From CAYJLW01 sp964370965 (lineage in GTDB: Bacteria > Actinomycetota > Acidimicrobiia > UBA2766): a stretch of 53,483 nt of DNA. How positions within the stretch are numbered: position 1 is the first letter of the stretch; every line of letters starts with the position of its first letter. Positions 1 through 9,413 of this stretch are shown here, piece by piece. The stretch is taken from NCBI GenBank assembly GCA_964370965.1, contig CAYJLW010000021.1:1-53483 (forward strand), read 5' to 3'. The notes under the pieces are model-generated. The model saw only the letters and a program-made list of their open reading frames with translations. It was not told the origin of the DNA and searched no databases. The position numbers and the translations under genes are program-made.

Positions 1-3000
1 CTCGGCGGTGACGGGGCCGGGGTGGCGAGCAGCGGCTGTGCCTGGCCGAACATGGCGCCGTACGCCCGGGTGGCGGGGCCCACGATGTTCGTGACGGCGA
101 GCCCGTCCAGCGACATCGCCTTCGACGGCGGGGCCTCCGCCGACCCGGAGGGCCACCTGGTCTCGGCGACTTGGGACTTCGGCGACGGCCAGAGCGCGAG
201 CACGTTCCCTGTGCTGAGCGCCTCCCACCGTTACGACGAGCCGGGCATCTACATCGTGCGCTTCAGCGTGACCGACGACGCCGGCGCCTCTGCGACCGAG
301 ACGCGGGCCGTGGCGGTCTGGGACCTGAAGCTGGCGATCAACGGCAGTGAGGCCGACCGCATGGAGGTCGACGGCCCCTACACGGCCACCTTCGCCACGA
401 CCGGCACGCGGGCGCCGGGGCCCTTCCCGAGCTCCACCGGCGCCGTCATGGAGTGCACCTTCGAGTTCGGCGACGGCGGGTCCACCCGATTCGTCGGGCC
501 CACGACCCCCTACGGGGTCCCCACCGGGACCGACTGCGGGTCCGCGTCCCACACCTACCGGCGCTCCGGGGAGTACAAGGTGAGGCTGCGGGCGAGGGCC
601 GCCACCGGGACAGAGGGGATCCTGGAACGGATCCTCTCCGTCGCCGGCGAGCCCGTCGCCGTCATCGACCCCGTCCCGACAGTGAACCTCGCGGACGGCG
701 ACGGTGCCGTGACGCTGGACGGGAGCGACTCCTACGACGTCCGGGGCCAGATCGTGAACTACCGCTGGAAGGTCGACGGCACCACCGTCGCCGAGGGGCC
801 GGACAAGGCGACCGTCACTTACCAGGCGAGTGGACGCGGGAACCTCGACGTGGAGCTCACGGTCACAGACGACAACGCCCCGCAGGCCAACACGGGCACC
901 GCCACCACCCGGATCGCCGTGAGCGACGTGTCCTTCACGGTCGACCCCGACGACGGCCCCGACCCGCTCACGGCGAACTTCGACGCCACGTCCGCCCGTT
1001 CCGCGGCGGGAAGCGGGTACTTCAACGAGTGCGAGCTCGACTTCGGGGACTCCGCCACGGCCAAGCAGAGCGTCCTCGTGGGTGCCGCCCCGTACGGGCG
1101 CTGCGCCACGACGTCGCACACCTACCAGCGCTACGGCCAGTTCACCGCCCGCCTCCGCGCCAAGGGCACGGCAGGCGAGGAGGTGACCTACTCCCGGCCC
1201 GTGCGGGTCCGGGCCCGGCCCGTGGCCCGGATCTCGGCGCCCGCGACGGTGAGCTACCGCAGCACGCCGAGCGTCGTCCTCGACGGCACGAAGTCCTACG
1301 ACCCCGACGGCGTCGTGATCCGCTGGGAGTGGTTCGACGACGAGACGGCGGCGCCGCTCGGGGAGGGCGCCCGCCACACGCTCGACCTGCCCTCGCCGGA
1401 CACGGCGGCGGACGCCGTGCACCGGGTGCGCCTGCGGGTCACCGACAACAACGGCTACACCCGTGAGACGACCCACGAGATCCACGTCGAGGACGTCACG
1501 TTCACCGCGACGCCCGAGACGGGGCCGGCCCCGCTGGCGATGCACTTCGACGCCACGGCGGCCCGCTCCCACGACCCGTCCCGGCGGTTCACGTCCTGCC
1601 GGTTCGACTTCGGCCCCTACGGTGCCTCCGGCCTGTACGAGAACCCCGACACCGGCTGCGCCACGGCGGACTACGAGTACCAGCGCCACGGCACCTACAC
1701 CGTGCGCCTCACCGCCACGGCGGGCGCCGACACGGCTTCCTTCGAGCGCCGGGTGCGGGTGCAGGCCCGCCCCGTGGCCCGGGTGACGGCCACCCCGACG
1801 AACGGGAACCTCGCCGAGGGGCCCGTGGCCGTGACGCTGGACGCCACGGCCGCCACCGACCCCGACGGCGTCATCGTGGACTACGTCTGGTCGGACGTGT
1901 CCGGCTGGAGCGGCAGCGGCGTGCGGGTGACCCGCACGTTCGGGACCGTGGGCGAGTACCCGATGAGCCTCACGGTCACGGACAACGAGGGTCTCGTGTC
2001 CGCCCCGGCGCCCGTCGTGGTGCGCGTCGGCGATGTCCGCTTCGACGCCACGGTGGGCCCGGAGGCGAACACCGCCCGCTTCGACGCCTCGGCGTCGCGG
2101 CCCTCGGCGCCCGCCACCGGCGGCTACTACTTCTCCGGCTGCGACCTCACCTTCGACACGGGCCCGTACGTCACCGCCACCTTGACGGCGGAACCCTACG
2201 GCCACGGCCTCCTGCGCCCCGACGGCTCGTGCGGGCAGGCCACCGCGGTCCTGAGCCGGCCGGGCACCTACACCGCCCGCCTCCGGGCCCGTGAGGCGGC
2301 CTCGGGCGTGTCCCACGAGTACGCCCGGTCGGTGCGGGTGAAGTCCCCGCCCACGGCCCGCGCGACGACGACGGCGGGCAACTCCCGGGACGCCACCCCT
2401 GTGGTGCTGGACGCCTCCACGTCTTCGGACCTCGACGGGGTCGTGGTCGCCCACGAGTGGTCGGCGCCCGACGGCTGGAGCGCCACGGGTCCGCGCGTGA
2501 CGCGCATCCTGCCTGTCCGGGGCGAGTACCCGGTGACGCTCACCGTGCGGGACACCGACGGCCTCACGGGCACGACGCAGGTGACGGCCCGCTCCGCGGA
2601 CGTGAGCCTGGACGCCCGGGTGGGCACGGCGGCGGACTTCGAGGCGGTCGCGGACGCGTCGGCGTCCCGTTCGGCGGCGACCGCGGGGTACTTCAACTCG
2701 TGCGAGGTGACGTTCTTCGACGGGCCGTACGTGAACGCGCTGGACGCCCGGGAGGCGTCGGGCTTCTGCGGTGCGCGGTCCTGGGCGTTCGCTTCGGCGG
2801 GCACGAAGACCGTGCGTCTGCGGGCGGTGGGGACGGCGGGTGACGACGTCACCGTGGAGCGTCAGGTGGCGGTGCGGGCGCGGCCCCCCCCCCCCGCGGC
2901 GGTGGCGAGCGCCGTGCCGGGGACGTTGAAAGTGGCGGCCGGGCCCGCGACGACGTTCCTGAGCGGCGCCGGTTCCTCCGATCCCGACGGCGTGGTCGTC

Positions 3001-3960
3001 TCCCACGAGTGGTCCGCGCCGGACGGCTGGAGCGCCTCGGGTCCCCTGGTGAGCCGGAGCTTCGCCGCCCGGGGCGAGTACCCCGTGACCCTCACCGTGA
3101 CCGACGACTCCGGGGCGAGCTCCACGGCCCAGGTGACCGTGCTCGTCACGGACGTGGACTTCACCGACACCGTGGGTGCGGGCGACTACGAGGTGGTCGT
3201 GGACCCGTCGGCGTCCCGGTCGGCGCGGGGCCTCTTCGACGCCTGCGACTTCACCTTCGAGGACGGTCCGTACACGAACAGCGTGGACGTGGCGAGCGGC
3301 GGCTACTGCGGGACCGCGTCGCAGACGTTCCGGGGCCCGGGCACCTACACGGTGCGCCTCCGGGCCCGGGGAGTCGCCGGCGACGACGTCACCGTGGAGC
3401 ACCAAGTCCGCGCGAAGGCCCACCCCGTCGCCGTGGCGGGCGCCGTCCCCGCGGTCGTGAACGTGGCCGAGGGCGTCCAGACCGTCGTGCTCAGCGCCGC
3501 CGGGTCCACGGACCCGGACGGTGCCGTCGTGAGCTACGTCTGGTCGGACCCCACCGGGTGGACCGACGCCGGGGCGCTCGTCACCCGCCAGATCGGGACA
3601 CGGGGCGAGCACCCGGTCACGCTCACGGTCGTGGACGCGGACGGCCTCACGCGTCAGGCGACCGTCGTCGTGCGGGCGACCGACGTGAGCTTCAGCGCCA
3701 GTGACACCGCGGGCACGGCGGAGGCGCACTTCGACGCCTCCGGGTCCCGCAGCGCGGCACCGCACGGCTACTTCGACCTCTGCGAGCTCACCTTCGAGGA
3801 GGGCCCGTACACGAACACCGAGAACGTCCTGGCGGGGCCCTACTGCGCCGGGGTCACGCGAACCTTCCAGGCCCCGGGCACCTACACCGTGCGCCTCCGG
3901 GCGCGGGGCACGGCCGGGGACGAGGTCACCTACGAACGCTCCGTAGACGTGGGGCCCTGA
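1..3960 (+). CDS. Giant secreted PKD-repeat protein, C-terminal part (5' end outside window)
   Basis: The reading frame is open from base 1, so the gene begins upstream of the window; an in-frame GTG at 22 is not the real start. At least 1,319 residues are visible. They consist of tandem beta-sandwich repeats of the PKD type, with motifs such as WDFGDG and GEYPVTLTVTD. The array is seven pairs: a classical PKD without cysteine, then a second domain with two conserved cysteines, a GPY motif and an ending like GTYTVRLRARG. The last residues before the stop are VDVGP, with no membrane anchor or LPXTG-like signal. It is colinear with the C-terminal array of the giant gene at 19808-31913, including the opening block around VWDLKLAINGS, so the two are paralogues. 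PKD arrays usually serve as extracellular stalks or adhesion modules. A GT-C-like gene follows after 25 bases with a strong Shine-Dalgarno (GGGGGAGG), suggesting one operon. A run of C at about 2884-2895 keeps frame. Confidence 0.85.
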   Translation, partial: LGGDGAGVASSGCAWPNMAPYARVAGPTMFVTASPSSDIAFDGGASADPEGHLVSATWDFGDGQSASTFPVLSASHRYDEPGIYIVRFSVTDDAGASATETRAVAVWDLKLAINGSEADRMEVDGPYTATFATTGTRAPGPFPSSTGAVMECTFEFGDGGSTRFVGPTTPYGVPTGTDCGSASHTYRRSGEYKVRLRARAATGTEGILERILSVAGEPVAVIDPVPTVNLADGDGAVTLDGSDSYDVRGQIVNYRWKVDGTTVAEGPDKATVTYQASGRGNLDVELTVTDDNAPQANTGTATTRIAVSDVSFTVDPDDGPDPLTANFDATSARSAAGSGYFNECELDFGDSATAKQSVLVGAAPYGRCATTSHTYQRYGQFTARLRAKGTAGEEVTYSRPVRVRARPVARISAPATVSYRSTPSVVLDGTKSYDPDGVVIRWEWFDDETAAPLGEGARHTLDLPSPDTAADAVHRVRLRVTDNNGYTRETTHEIHVEDVTFTATPETGPAPLAMHFDATAARSHDPSRRFTSCRFDFGPYGASGLYENPDTGCATADYEYQRHGTYTVRLTATAGADTASFERRVRVQARPVARVTATPTNGNLAEGPVAVTLDATAATDPDGVIVDYVWSDVSGWSGSGVRVTRTFGTVGEYPMSLTVTDNEGLVSAPAPVVVRVGDVRFDATVGPEANTARFDASASRPSAPATGGYYFSGCDLTFDTGPYVTATLTAEPYGHGLLRPDGSCGQATAVLSRPGTYTARLRAREAASGVSHEYARSVRVKSPPTARATTTAGNSRDATPVVLDASTSSDLDGVVVAHEWSAPDGWSATGPRVTRILPVRGEYPVTLTVRDTDGLTGTTQVTARSADVSLDARVGTAADFEAVADASASRSAATAGYFNSCEVTFFDGPYVNALDAREASGFCGARSWAFASAGTKTVRLRAVGTAGDDVTVERQVAVRARPPPPAAVASAVPGTLKVAAGPATTFLSGAGSSDPDGVVVSHEWSAPDGWSASGPLVSRSFAARGEYPVTLTVTDDSGASSTAQVTVLVTDVDFTDTVGAGDYEVVVDPSASRSARGLFDACDFTFEDGPYTNSVDVASGGYCGTASQTFRGPGTYTVRLRARGVAGDDVTVEHQVRAKAHPVAVAGAVPAVVNVAEGVQTVVLSAAGSTDPDGAVVSYVWSDPTGWTDAGALVTRQIGTRGEHPVTLTVVDADGLTRQATVVVRATDVSFSASDTAGTAEAHFDASGSRSAAPHGYFDLCELTFEEGPYTNTENVLAGPYCAGVTRTFQAPGTYTVRLRARGTAGDEVTYERSVDVGP

Positions 3961-3985
3961 GGGGGCCGGGGGAGGTCGCACAGAC

Positions 3986-6133
3986 ATGGGCACAACCGTG
4001 AAGCCCCACACGCGGCCCGTGAAGCGGCCCGCCCCCGCCCCCGCCCCCGCCCCCGCCAGGGGGACCCGAGCGAACCAGGGGGCGGGGGACAGGGCGCCGG
4101 CGGGGCGGCGCCGGGCGCTCCTCGTCCTGCTCTGCGCCGGGTTCGCCCTCCGGTTCTGGATCGCAGCGTCGACCTACAACGCCGACGGGGCCACCCTGGC
4201 GTGGGGGTCCGCGTTCCTCGCCAAGGGCTACACGGACCCCTACGAAGCGGTGGTGCGCTACTCGGTGCACGACCCCATCCCGCTGGACAACATCCGGTCC
4301 CTGTCCCTCGCCCAGGGCTACGTCGGCGTGGTGGCGGGTGCCGTTCCGCTCTGGGTGGGCGAGACGCTCGGCCTCACACACGTGGGGGACCCCCCCGACG
4401 GGGACGGCTTCGGCCTCGGAGAGCTCTTCGCCTACAAGCTCAGCTACCTCCTACCCGACCTCCTCATCCTCTTCTGCCTCGCCCGGATGTTCCGGGAGGA
4501 CAGGCGCAAACGGCTCCTCGCCATCCTCGTCTGGGCGCTGAACCCGGTCGTGTTCTTCGCCTACGGCCAGGGACTCCCGGACCTCTGGGTGATCGCGTTC
4601 CTGCTCATGGGTTACATGGCGATCCGCCACGCCGCCACCGGGGCGCCCGGCGCCCGCAAGGTGCGGGCCTACGTCCTGGCGGGCGGGGTCGTGGCGCTGG
4701 GGACGTTCGGCACGAAGCTGCTTCCCGCCCCCCTGATGCTTCCCCTGGTCGTGTTCCTGGTGCGGGAGCGGGAGCTCAGTGCCCGCCAGAAGGCGACTGC
4801 GGGCGCGGCGGTCGGCGGCCTCGTCCTCCTCTGCGCCCTCCCCTACCTCGTGTCGGACTTCGCCTGGCTGAACGTCTTCCAGCGTTTCGAGTTCTTCGGC
4901 CGCCGCGTGCTGAAGATCCCGGTGTCCGCGGGCGCCCCCGACGCCGAGCTCGCCGTCGTGGTCGTGCTCGGCGTCACCATCTGGATGGCACTGGGGTCGC
5001 GTCCCGCGGAGCGCTTCGACGCCTGGTGCGTGGTGACCTACGTCGCCCTCGCCGTGTTCCTCGGCGTGCTCGCCCACCTCGTGATCTGGGCGCTGTTCCC
5101 CCTGTTCGTCCTCGTCCGGCGCAACGAGCGGGCTGTGGTCGTCCTCGGCGCCGGTCTCGCGCTCTACACGACGTGGATCCTGTTCTTCCACAACTGGCTG
5201 AGCGGCATCGCCCTGCGCGCCTTCGACAAAGGCCTCCGCACCGGGGACACCTACGACTTCGTGCGTCGCTCCGTCCCGTTCGAGCAGCTCGTCGGCGCCG
5301 CCGTCGTCAGCCTCCTCGTCCTCGGGGCGGGCTACGCCATCGTCGCCTCCGTGCGGGGCTGGGACGAGCGTGTCGGGCGCCTCCGGCCCCTCGCGGTCGG
5401 TGCCGGGGTGCTGGCGGTCGTCTTCGCCCTCTGCCTGCCCGTCGCCTCGCTCATGGCGGCCGAGGTGGGCAAGGCCACCTACGACACCGAGGCCGCCTTC
5501 ACGCGTGCCGTGCAGAAGGCGGGGGGCGACACCCAGGAGGCGACGCTGGAGTTCCCCCGCTTCACGAGCTGGGAGTCCGAGGAGGTCGCCGTGCATCGGC
5601 GGGTGAACCGCGTGCTCGTCACGACCCACAGCGAGACGGAGCCCAGCCTCGACGAGCTCGTCGTGCAGGTGCGGCGGGGGCGTCGCGTCCTCGCCCGGGG
5701 GTCCGTGCCGATCTGGAAGGCGGAGCCGCAGAGCGACCGGGGGAGCGTCCACGTGGCGCTGTCGAGGACGGTCGACCTCCACGGCACGCGGATTCGCCTC
5801 GAGCGCCTCCCCCCGGGGTACCGGGGTGGTGGCGGGCGGGCCCCGGAGGCCGTGAACCGGCCCCTCTTCCGCCTCCCCGCGGTCGTCGAGGCCGGCACCG
5901 AGAACGGCGTGCCCATCCTGGAGTTCCGCCACTCCGTGGCCGGTGCGGCCGCCCGGGAGCTGTTCGGCGGGCTCCTGTCCTGGCAGCACCTCCTGCTCCT
6001 GCCTGGCCTCGCGATCGCCCTCGGGTTCCTCGGCCTGGCCGTCGTGCGCCGCGGCGTGGGCGGGGAACGCGACCGCGAGGGTGCCTCGGGTGGCGGCCGC
6101 CTGCGCCTCCGCTTCCCCGTCTCGCGGGGGTAG
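3986..6133 (+). CDS. Polytopic membrane protein, GT-C-like glycosyltransferase (paralogue A)
   Basis: 715 residues. A cytoplasmic Pro/Ala tail (residues 15-25, from CCCGCC hexanucleotide repeats at about 4029-4059) precedes the first membrane segment (about 44-60). Directly after it, in what should be the first outside loop, is a conserved acidic block (NADGATLAWGSAF, Asp67). An acidic residue at this place is typical of GT-C enzymes that use polyprenyl-phosphate sugars. About ten more hydrophobic segments follow, with FFAYGQGLPDLW near residue 190 and a hydrophilic domain of roughly 190 residues before the last membrane segment. Two paralogues in this window (6442-8589 and 31993-33996) keep the same motifs. 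I infer sugar transfer on the outer face of the membrane; the exact family is not recognised. The gene probably shares a transcript with the giant PKD gene upstream. The ATG at 3986 is supported by GGGGGAGG just before it. Confidence 0.7.
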   Translation: MGTTVKPHTRPVKRPAPAPAPAPARGTRANQGAGDRAPAGRRRALLVLLCAGFALRFWIAASTYNADGATLAWGSAFLAKGYTDPYEAVVRYSVHDPIPLDNIRSLSLAQGYVGVVAGAVPLWVGETLGLTHVGDPPDGDGFGLGELFAYKLSYLLPDLLILFCLARMFREDRRKRLLAILVWALNPVVFFAYGQGLPDLWVIAFLLMGYMAIRHAATGAPGARKVRAYVLAGGVVALGTFGTKLLPAPLMLPLVVFLVRERELSARQKATAGAAVGGLVLLCALPYLVSDFAWLNVFQRFEFFGRRVLKIPVSAGAPDAELAVVVVLGVTIWMALGSRPAERFDAWCVVTYVALAVFLGVLAHLVIWALFPLFVLVRRNERAVVVLGAGLALYTTWILFFHNWLSGIALRAFDKGLRTGDTYDFVRRSVPFEQLVGAAVVSLLVLGAGYAIVASVRGWDERVGRLRPLAVGAGVLAVVFALCLPVASLMAAEVGKATYDTEAAFTRAVQKAGGDTQEATLEFPRFTSWESEEVAVHRRVNRVLVTTHSETEPSLDELVVQVRRGRRVLARGSVPIWKAEPQSDRGSVHVALSRTVDLHGTRIRLERLPPGYRGGGGRAPEAVNRPLFRLPAVVEAGTENGVPILEFRHSVAGAAARELFGGLLSWQHLLLLPGLAIALGFLGLAVVRRGVGGERDREGASGGGRLRLRFPVSRG

Positions 6134-6147
6134 GTGAGGGCCGGGCG

Positions 6148-6177
6148 GTGAGGCCCCGCACACCGGCGGGGCCTCAC
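6148..6177 (+). terminator. Strong GC hairpin after the GT-C gene
   Basis: A perfect 12-bp inverted repeat (GTGAGGCCCCGC / GCGGGGCCTCAC) with a 6-base loop lies 14 bases after the stop of the preceding gene. There is no T-tract, which is common for terminators in high-GC actinomycetes. It probably ends the first operon. Confidence 0.65.
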
Positions 6178-6354
6178 TGCGCGACGGCCGTCCCAATGTG
6201 ATGCCGATGTCCCGGTATTCCGTGGAAACGGCATCAGTTTGGGGCCGCGGCATCACTTTGACTCGCGGGTGGCCGCCGCGCTGCCCCGCTGGTCCGTAGG
6301 GCCGGCCTTGCCGGCCCGGACCGGGTTGGCGGTGAAGGGGGGGGTGGGGGGTCC
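6178..6354. promoter_or_regulatory. Intergenic region with three CGGCATCA motifs
   Basis: This stretch has no gene. It is locally richer in A+T than its surroundings between about 6190 and 6265. The octamer CGGCATCA occurs three times in 57 bases: inverted at 6199-6206, direct at 6229-6236 and direct at 6248-6255. The last two extend to CGGCATCA(G/C)TTTG. The outer two form a 9-bp inverted repeat (GTGATGCCG / CGGCATCAC). This looks like an operator or promoter region for the operon that starts at 6442. The regulator is unknown and I could not pick clear -35 and -10 boxes. Confidence 0.35.
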
Positions 6355-6379
6355 AAGGGGGGGACGGAGTCCCCCCCTT
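6355..6379 (+). terminator. G-run/C-run hairpin followed by TTT
   Basis: AAGGGGGGG (6355-6363) pairs with CCCCCCCTT (6371-6379) around a 7-base loop, and a third T follows. It has the shape of a short intrinsic terminator or leader attenuator, and lies 63 bases before the chosen start of the next gene. It could also be a G-run low-complexity stretch without function. Confidence 0.4.
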
Positions 6380-6441
6380 TGAGTAAGTGGTGCGTAAACA
6401 GCCCGTCGTTACGCTGGCCGGATCCGGTCCTGGGAAGGCGC

Positions 6442-8589
6442 ATGGGGGCGACGACAGCAGTGGCGCAAGGGCAGAGAGGGAACGTCCCTGCGCTGGCGCG
6501 CGGCGCGGCCGAGGACGGCGGGCGCCGCGTCCGACGGGATCGGCGCACCTCGTTGCGGATCGCCCTGGTTGTGGGGGCGGCTGTCGCCCTGCGCGTCCTG
6601 CTCGCCTCCGTGACCGCCAACGGCGACGGGGCCACGCTCGCCTGGGGATCGGCGTTCGCGGCCCGCGGCTACGCGAACCCCTACCTGGAGGTGGCGAGAC
6701 ACGCGGCCCGAGACCCGATCCCGCTCCGCGAGATCTACCCCCTTTCCCTCGCCCAGGGGTGGGTGGGGCTCTACGGGGGAGCGGTGCCCCTCTACCTCGG
6801 TGACGCCCTCGGGGTGGTGGACCTCGCTGGCGTGCCGGACGGGCGGGACTTCGAACGGAGCGTGCCCCTGCAGGTCCTCTACAAGTCCGGCTACGTGGTC
6901 CCGGAGGTCGTCATCGCCCTCTGCGTGCTCGCCCTCGTCTCGGACCGACGTCGCCGGCTGCTCGCGCTCGTCGTCGTGGGGTTCGGGCCCGCGATGTTCT
7001 TCGCGTACGGCCAGGGCCTCCCCGACCTCTGGGCCGTCGCCGTGGTCATGGTCGGCCTCGTCTGCATCCGCAACGGGCTCCGGGCGTGGGACTCGGGCCG
7101 GGCCCGTCTCGGGTGGTTCGTGGCGGCCGAGGCCGTGGTCGCGGTCGGCGGCTTCGGGACCAAGCTCATGCCCCTCGTCGTCCTCGCACCCGCCGCCGTC
7201 CTCGTCCTTCGGGACGAGATCATGACGAGACGCCAGCGGGTCCTGGGCTTCGTCGCCGTCCCGCTCCTCCTCGCGGTGGGCGCCGCCCCCTGCCTCCTCA
7301 ACGAGGTCGCGGGCCTCAGTCTCTGGGAACGCTTCGAGGTCGCCGGCCTCACGCGGGCGAACCCGATATCGACGCTCACGAACGTTCCGCCGGCCCCGCT
7401 GTGGATGGTCGCCGTGATCGGGGCGAGCGCGCTGCTGTGCGTGGGGCCGCCGACGTGGCGGCGGGTCGCCCTCTGGGCGACGGTCGTGTTCCTGGCCCTG
7501 GGGACGGTCTCGGGGGGCGTGCAGCAGTTCATGCTCTGGTCCGTTCCCGGGCTCGTCCTGGGAGCAGGCCTCTGGCCCCGGGGGGTGGCCCTCCTCGCCG
7601 CCGCCCAGGGGGCGGTGACGGCGTACACGATCTGCGACTTCCACTGGTACAACGGGCTCGTCAACCGGGCCCTTGCCCCCGGTGTCCCCTTCGGGGAGGC
7701 CCGCCGCACCCTGGGGGGCCTCCCCTTCGGGGAGGTCGCCGGGCCGGCGTGCTCCGCCCTCCTCGTGGCGGCGCTGGTCGGCCTCGCCGTGGCCGTGTGG
7801 CGGTCCCGCGGCGGCGAGCCTGCCGGGGAGAGGGGCGGTGGGGGCGCGGCGTGGGTGTTGAGCGGCTTGGGTGCCGTGCTCTTGGCCCTGCCCGCGAGCG
7901 CCCTGCTGGCCGCGGCGGACGGCGTCGCGGCGTACGCCACTCCGCGGCCCCGGGGGCCCGGGCGGGCCCCGGTCGTGCGTGTGCGGGCCGGCCGCCCGTG
8001 GGTGGGTCCGGTCCTGGGCTCCGGAACGCCCGTGAACGCCGTGACGTTGCGCACGGCCGTGACCAACAGGCCCTCGGACGCTGTCGCCGTCGTCGAGCTC
8101 GTGAGAGGCGACACGGCGCTCGCCGCCGGGGCCCTGCCGGTCTGGTCCCTCGATCCACGGAGCGCGAAGGGGCCCGTGACGGTCCCCCTCCACCCCGAGG
8201 TGGCGCCCCAAGGGGCGCGGTTGCGCATCCGGCTCCGCGGTCGCGGTGTGAGGGAGCCCCTCGTGCTCTCGGGGACGACGCTGGGCGACGGCACGGCCGT
8301 CCCCGGGTACTCGCTACGCCGGCGGACCCTTGGCGAGACCGCCACGGCGATGCTCCGCGCCGTCGTGTCCTGGCGTCGCCTCGCCGTGGCGTTCGCCGCC
8401 GCGACGGGAGCGGGCCTCGTGCTCTGGGTCGCCCTCGCCTTCGTCGACAGCCGCAGGGGGCGCCGGGGGCTGCGCCGGCCCGGGAGCGCCCGGTTCCACG
8501 GGGGCCCTGACGGGAGCGGCGCGCGACCGGAACCGGAACCCACCGTTGGCGGGCGGCGACTCGCCACGGACACCGGCGCAGGGAGGTAG
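6442..8589 (+). CDS. Polytopic membrane protein, GT-C-like glycosyltransferase (paralogue B, divergent)
   Basis: 715 residues from the ATG at 6442, which has GGGAAGG just upstream; a TTG at 6379 would add 21 residues but lies in a hairpin. The first membrane segment (about 39-56) is followed by ANGDGATLAWGSAF (Asp62), the candidate catalytic loop, then DPIPL, PLSLAQGWVGLYGGAVPLYLG and FFAYGQGLPDLW. All are shared with the proteins at 3986-6133 and 31993-33996. The outside domain before the last membrane helix is shorter and more diverged, and keeps only echoes such as LPVWSLDPRSAKGPV against IPIWKAEPQSDRGSV. Unlike the other two, this copy does not follow a giant PKD gene. It is followed 5 bases later by a GT2 gene whose Shine-Dalgarno overlaps the end of this frame. 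The pairing suggests that the GT2 makes the lipid-linked sugar donor for this protein. The role is inferred. Confidence 0.65.
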   Translation: MGATTAVAQGQRGNVPALARGAAEDGGRRVRRDRRTSLRIALVVGAAVALRVLLASVTANGDGATLAWGSAFAARGYANPYLEVARHAARDPIPLREIYPLSLAQGWVGLYGGAVPLYLGDALGVVDLAGVPDGRDFERSVPLQVLYKSGYVVPEVVIALCVLALVSDRRRRLLALVVVGFGPAMFFAYGQGLPDLWAVAVVMVGLVCIRNGLRAWDSGRARLGWFVAAEAVVAVGGFGTKLMPLVVLAPAAVLVLRDEIMTRRQRVLGFVAVPLLLAVGAAPCLLNEVAGLSLWERFEVAGLTRANPISTLTNVPPAPLWMVAVIGASALLCVGPPTWRRVALWATVVFLALGTVSGGVQQFMLWSVPGLVLGAGLWPRGVALLAAAQGAVTAYTICDFHWYNGLVNRALAPGVPFGEARRTLGGLPFGEVAGPACSALLVAALVGLAVAVWRSRGGEPAGERGGGGAAWVLSGLGAVLLALPASALLAAADGVAAYATPRPRGPGRAPVVRVRAGRPWVGPVLGSGTPVNAVTLRTAVTNRPSDAVAVVELVRGDTALAAGALPVWSLDPRSAKGPVTVPLHPEVAPQGARLRIRLRGRGVREPLVLSGTTLGDGTAVPGYSLRRRTLGETATAMLRAVVSWRRLAVAFAAATGAGLVLWVALAFVDSRRGRRGLRRPGSARFHGGPDGSGARPEPEPTVGGRRLATDTGAGR

Positions 8590-8594
8590 CGATC

Positions 8595-9410
8595 ATGGCG
8601 GCCCAAGCAGTGCGGGCGGTCGACCTCGTCGACGGCCTGGGAGTCCCGGAGGCGAGTCCGGCGCCGCACCTTTCCCTCGTGGTTCCGATGTACAGGGAGC
8701 GACGCCGCATCCGTTCCTGCGTCGAGCGGCTCGGGGCCTGGAGCGTGGAGCTGCCCACCACGGAGTTCATCTTCGTGGACGACGGGAGTGACGACGGCAC
8801 GAGCGACGCGCTCACCGTGGCCCTGGCGACCGGGGTCCTCCCCCGGGCGCGCAGCGTCCGCCTGGCCCGGAACGCGGGCAAGGGGGCGGCCGTGCGCACA
8901 GGGATGTTCCTGGCGCGAGGGGACTGGGCGGGGTACGTGGACGCCGACCTCTCCGTGGGGGTCGGCGACGTGGTCGCCGGGCTCGCCCGCCTCGACGGCG
9001 GGACGGCCGACGTGGTCTACGGCGTGCGGGACCACGAGCTCAGCGTCGTCACCAAGGGCCACTCGGTTCCGCGGAAGGCGGCCTCGCTGGGCTTCCGGTG
9101 GGTCGTGAGGGCGCTCGGGTTCCCCGAGCTGGGCGATTCCCAGTGCGGGTTGAAGCTCTTCGCCACCGGGGCGATCCCGCAGGTGTTCGGCCCCATGCTC
9201 ACGCACCGTTTCGCGTTCGACCTCGAGATCCTCCACCGGGCGGTCACGGCCGGCCTTCGCATCGAGGCGCTTCCCGTGACGTGGCACAACGGCGGCGACA
9301 GCAGTGTCCGGGCGGTGAGGGACGCGGGGCGCATGTTCTGGGACGTCTGCCGGATCCGGTGGGCCACGCGAGGGGGGCCGTTTGCCGCTCTCACTGCCGG
9401 CGGATCCTGA
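8595..9410 (+). CDS. GT2 glycosyltransferase, polyprenyl-phosphate sugar synthase-like
   Basis: 271 residues with the fold of dolichyl/polyprenyl-phosphate hexose synthases (DPM1/ALG5-like GT2). The N-terminal strand LSLVVPMYRER is followed by the nucleotide-binding VDDGSDDGT (about 61-69), then NAGKGAAVRTGM (about 93-104) and the metal-binding DAD (116-118). A C-terminal half has DSQCGLKLF and FAFDLEILHRA, both typical of this subfamily. No membrane segment is present, so it would act at the cytoplasmic face on a nucleotide sugar and a polyprenyl phosphate. The start is the ATG at 8595, preceded by GGGAGGT. It sits in a run with a GT-C-like gene upstream and a GH13 gene 3 bases downstream. 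A second GT2 of the same type lies at 18924-19811. Sugar specificity cannot be read from the sequence. Confidence 0.85.
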   Translation: MAAQAVRAVDLVDGLGVPEASPAPHLSLVVPMYRERRRIRSCVERLGAWSVELPTTEFIFVDDGSDDGTSDALTVALATGVLPRARSVRLARNAGKGAAVRTGMFLARGDWAGYVDADLSVGVGDVVAGLARLDGGTADVVYGVRDHELSVVTKGHSVPRKAASLGFRWVVRALGFPELGDSQCGLKLFATGAIPQVFGPMLTHRFAFDLEILHRAVTAGLRIEALPVTWHNGGDSSVRAVRDAGRMFWDVCRIRWATRGGPFAALTAGGS

Positions 9411-9413
9411 CCT

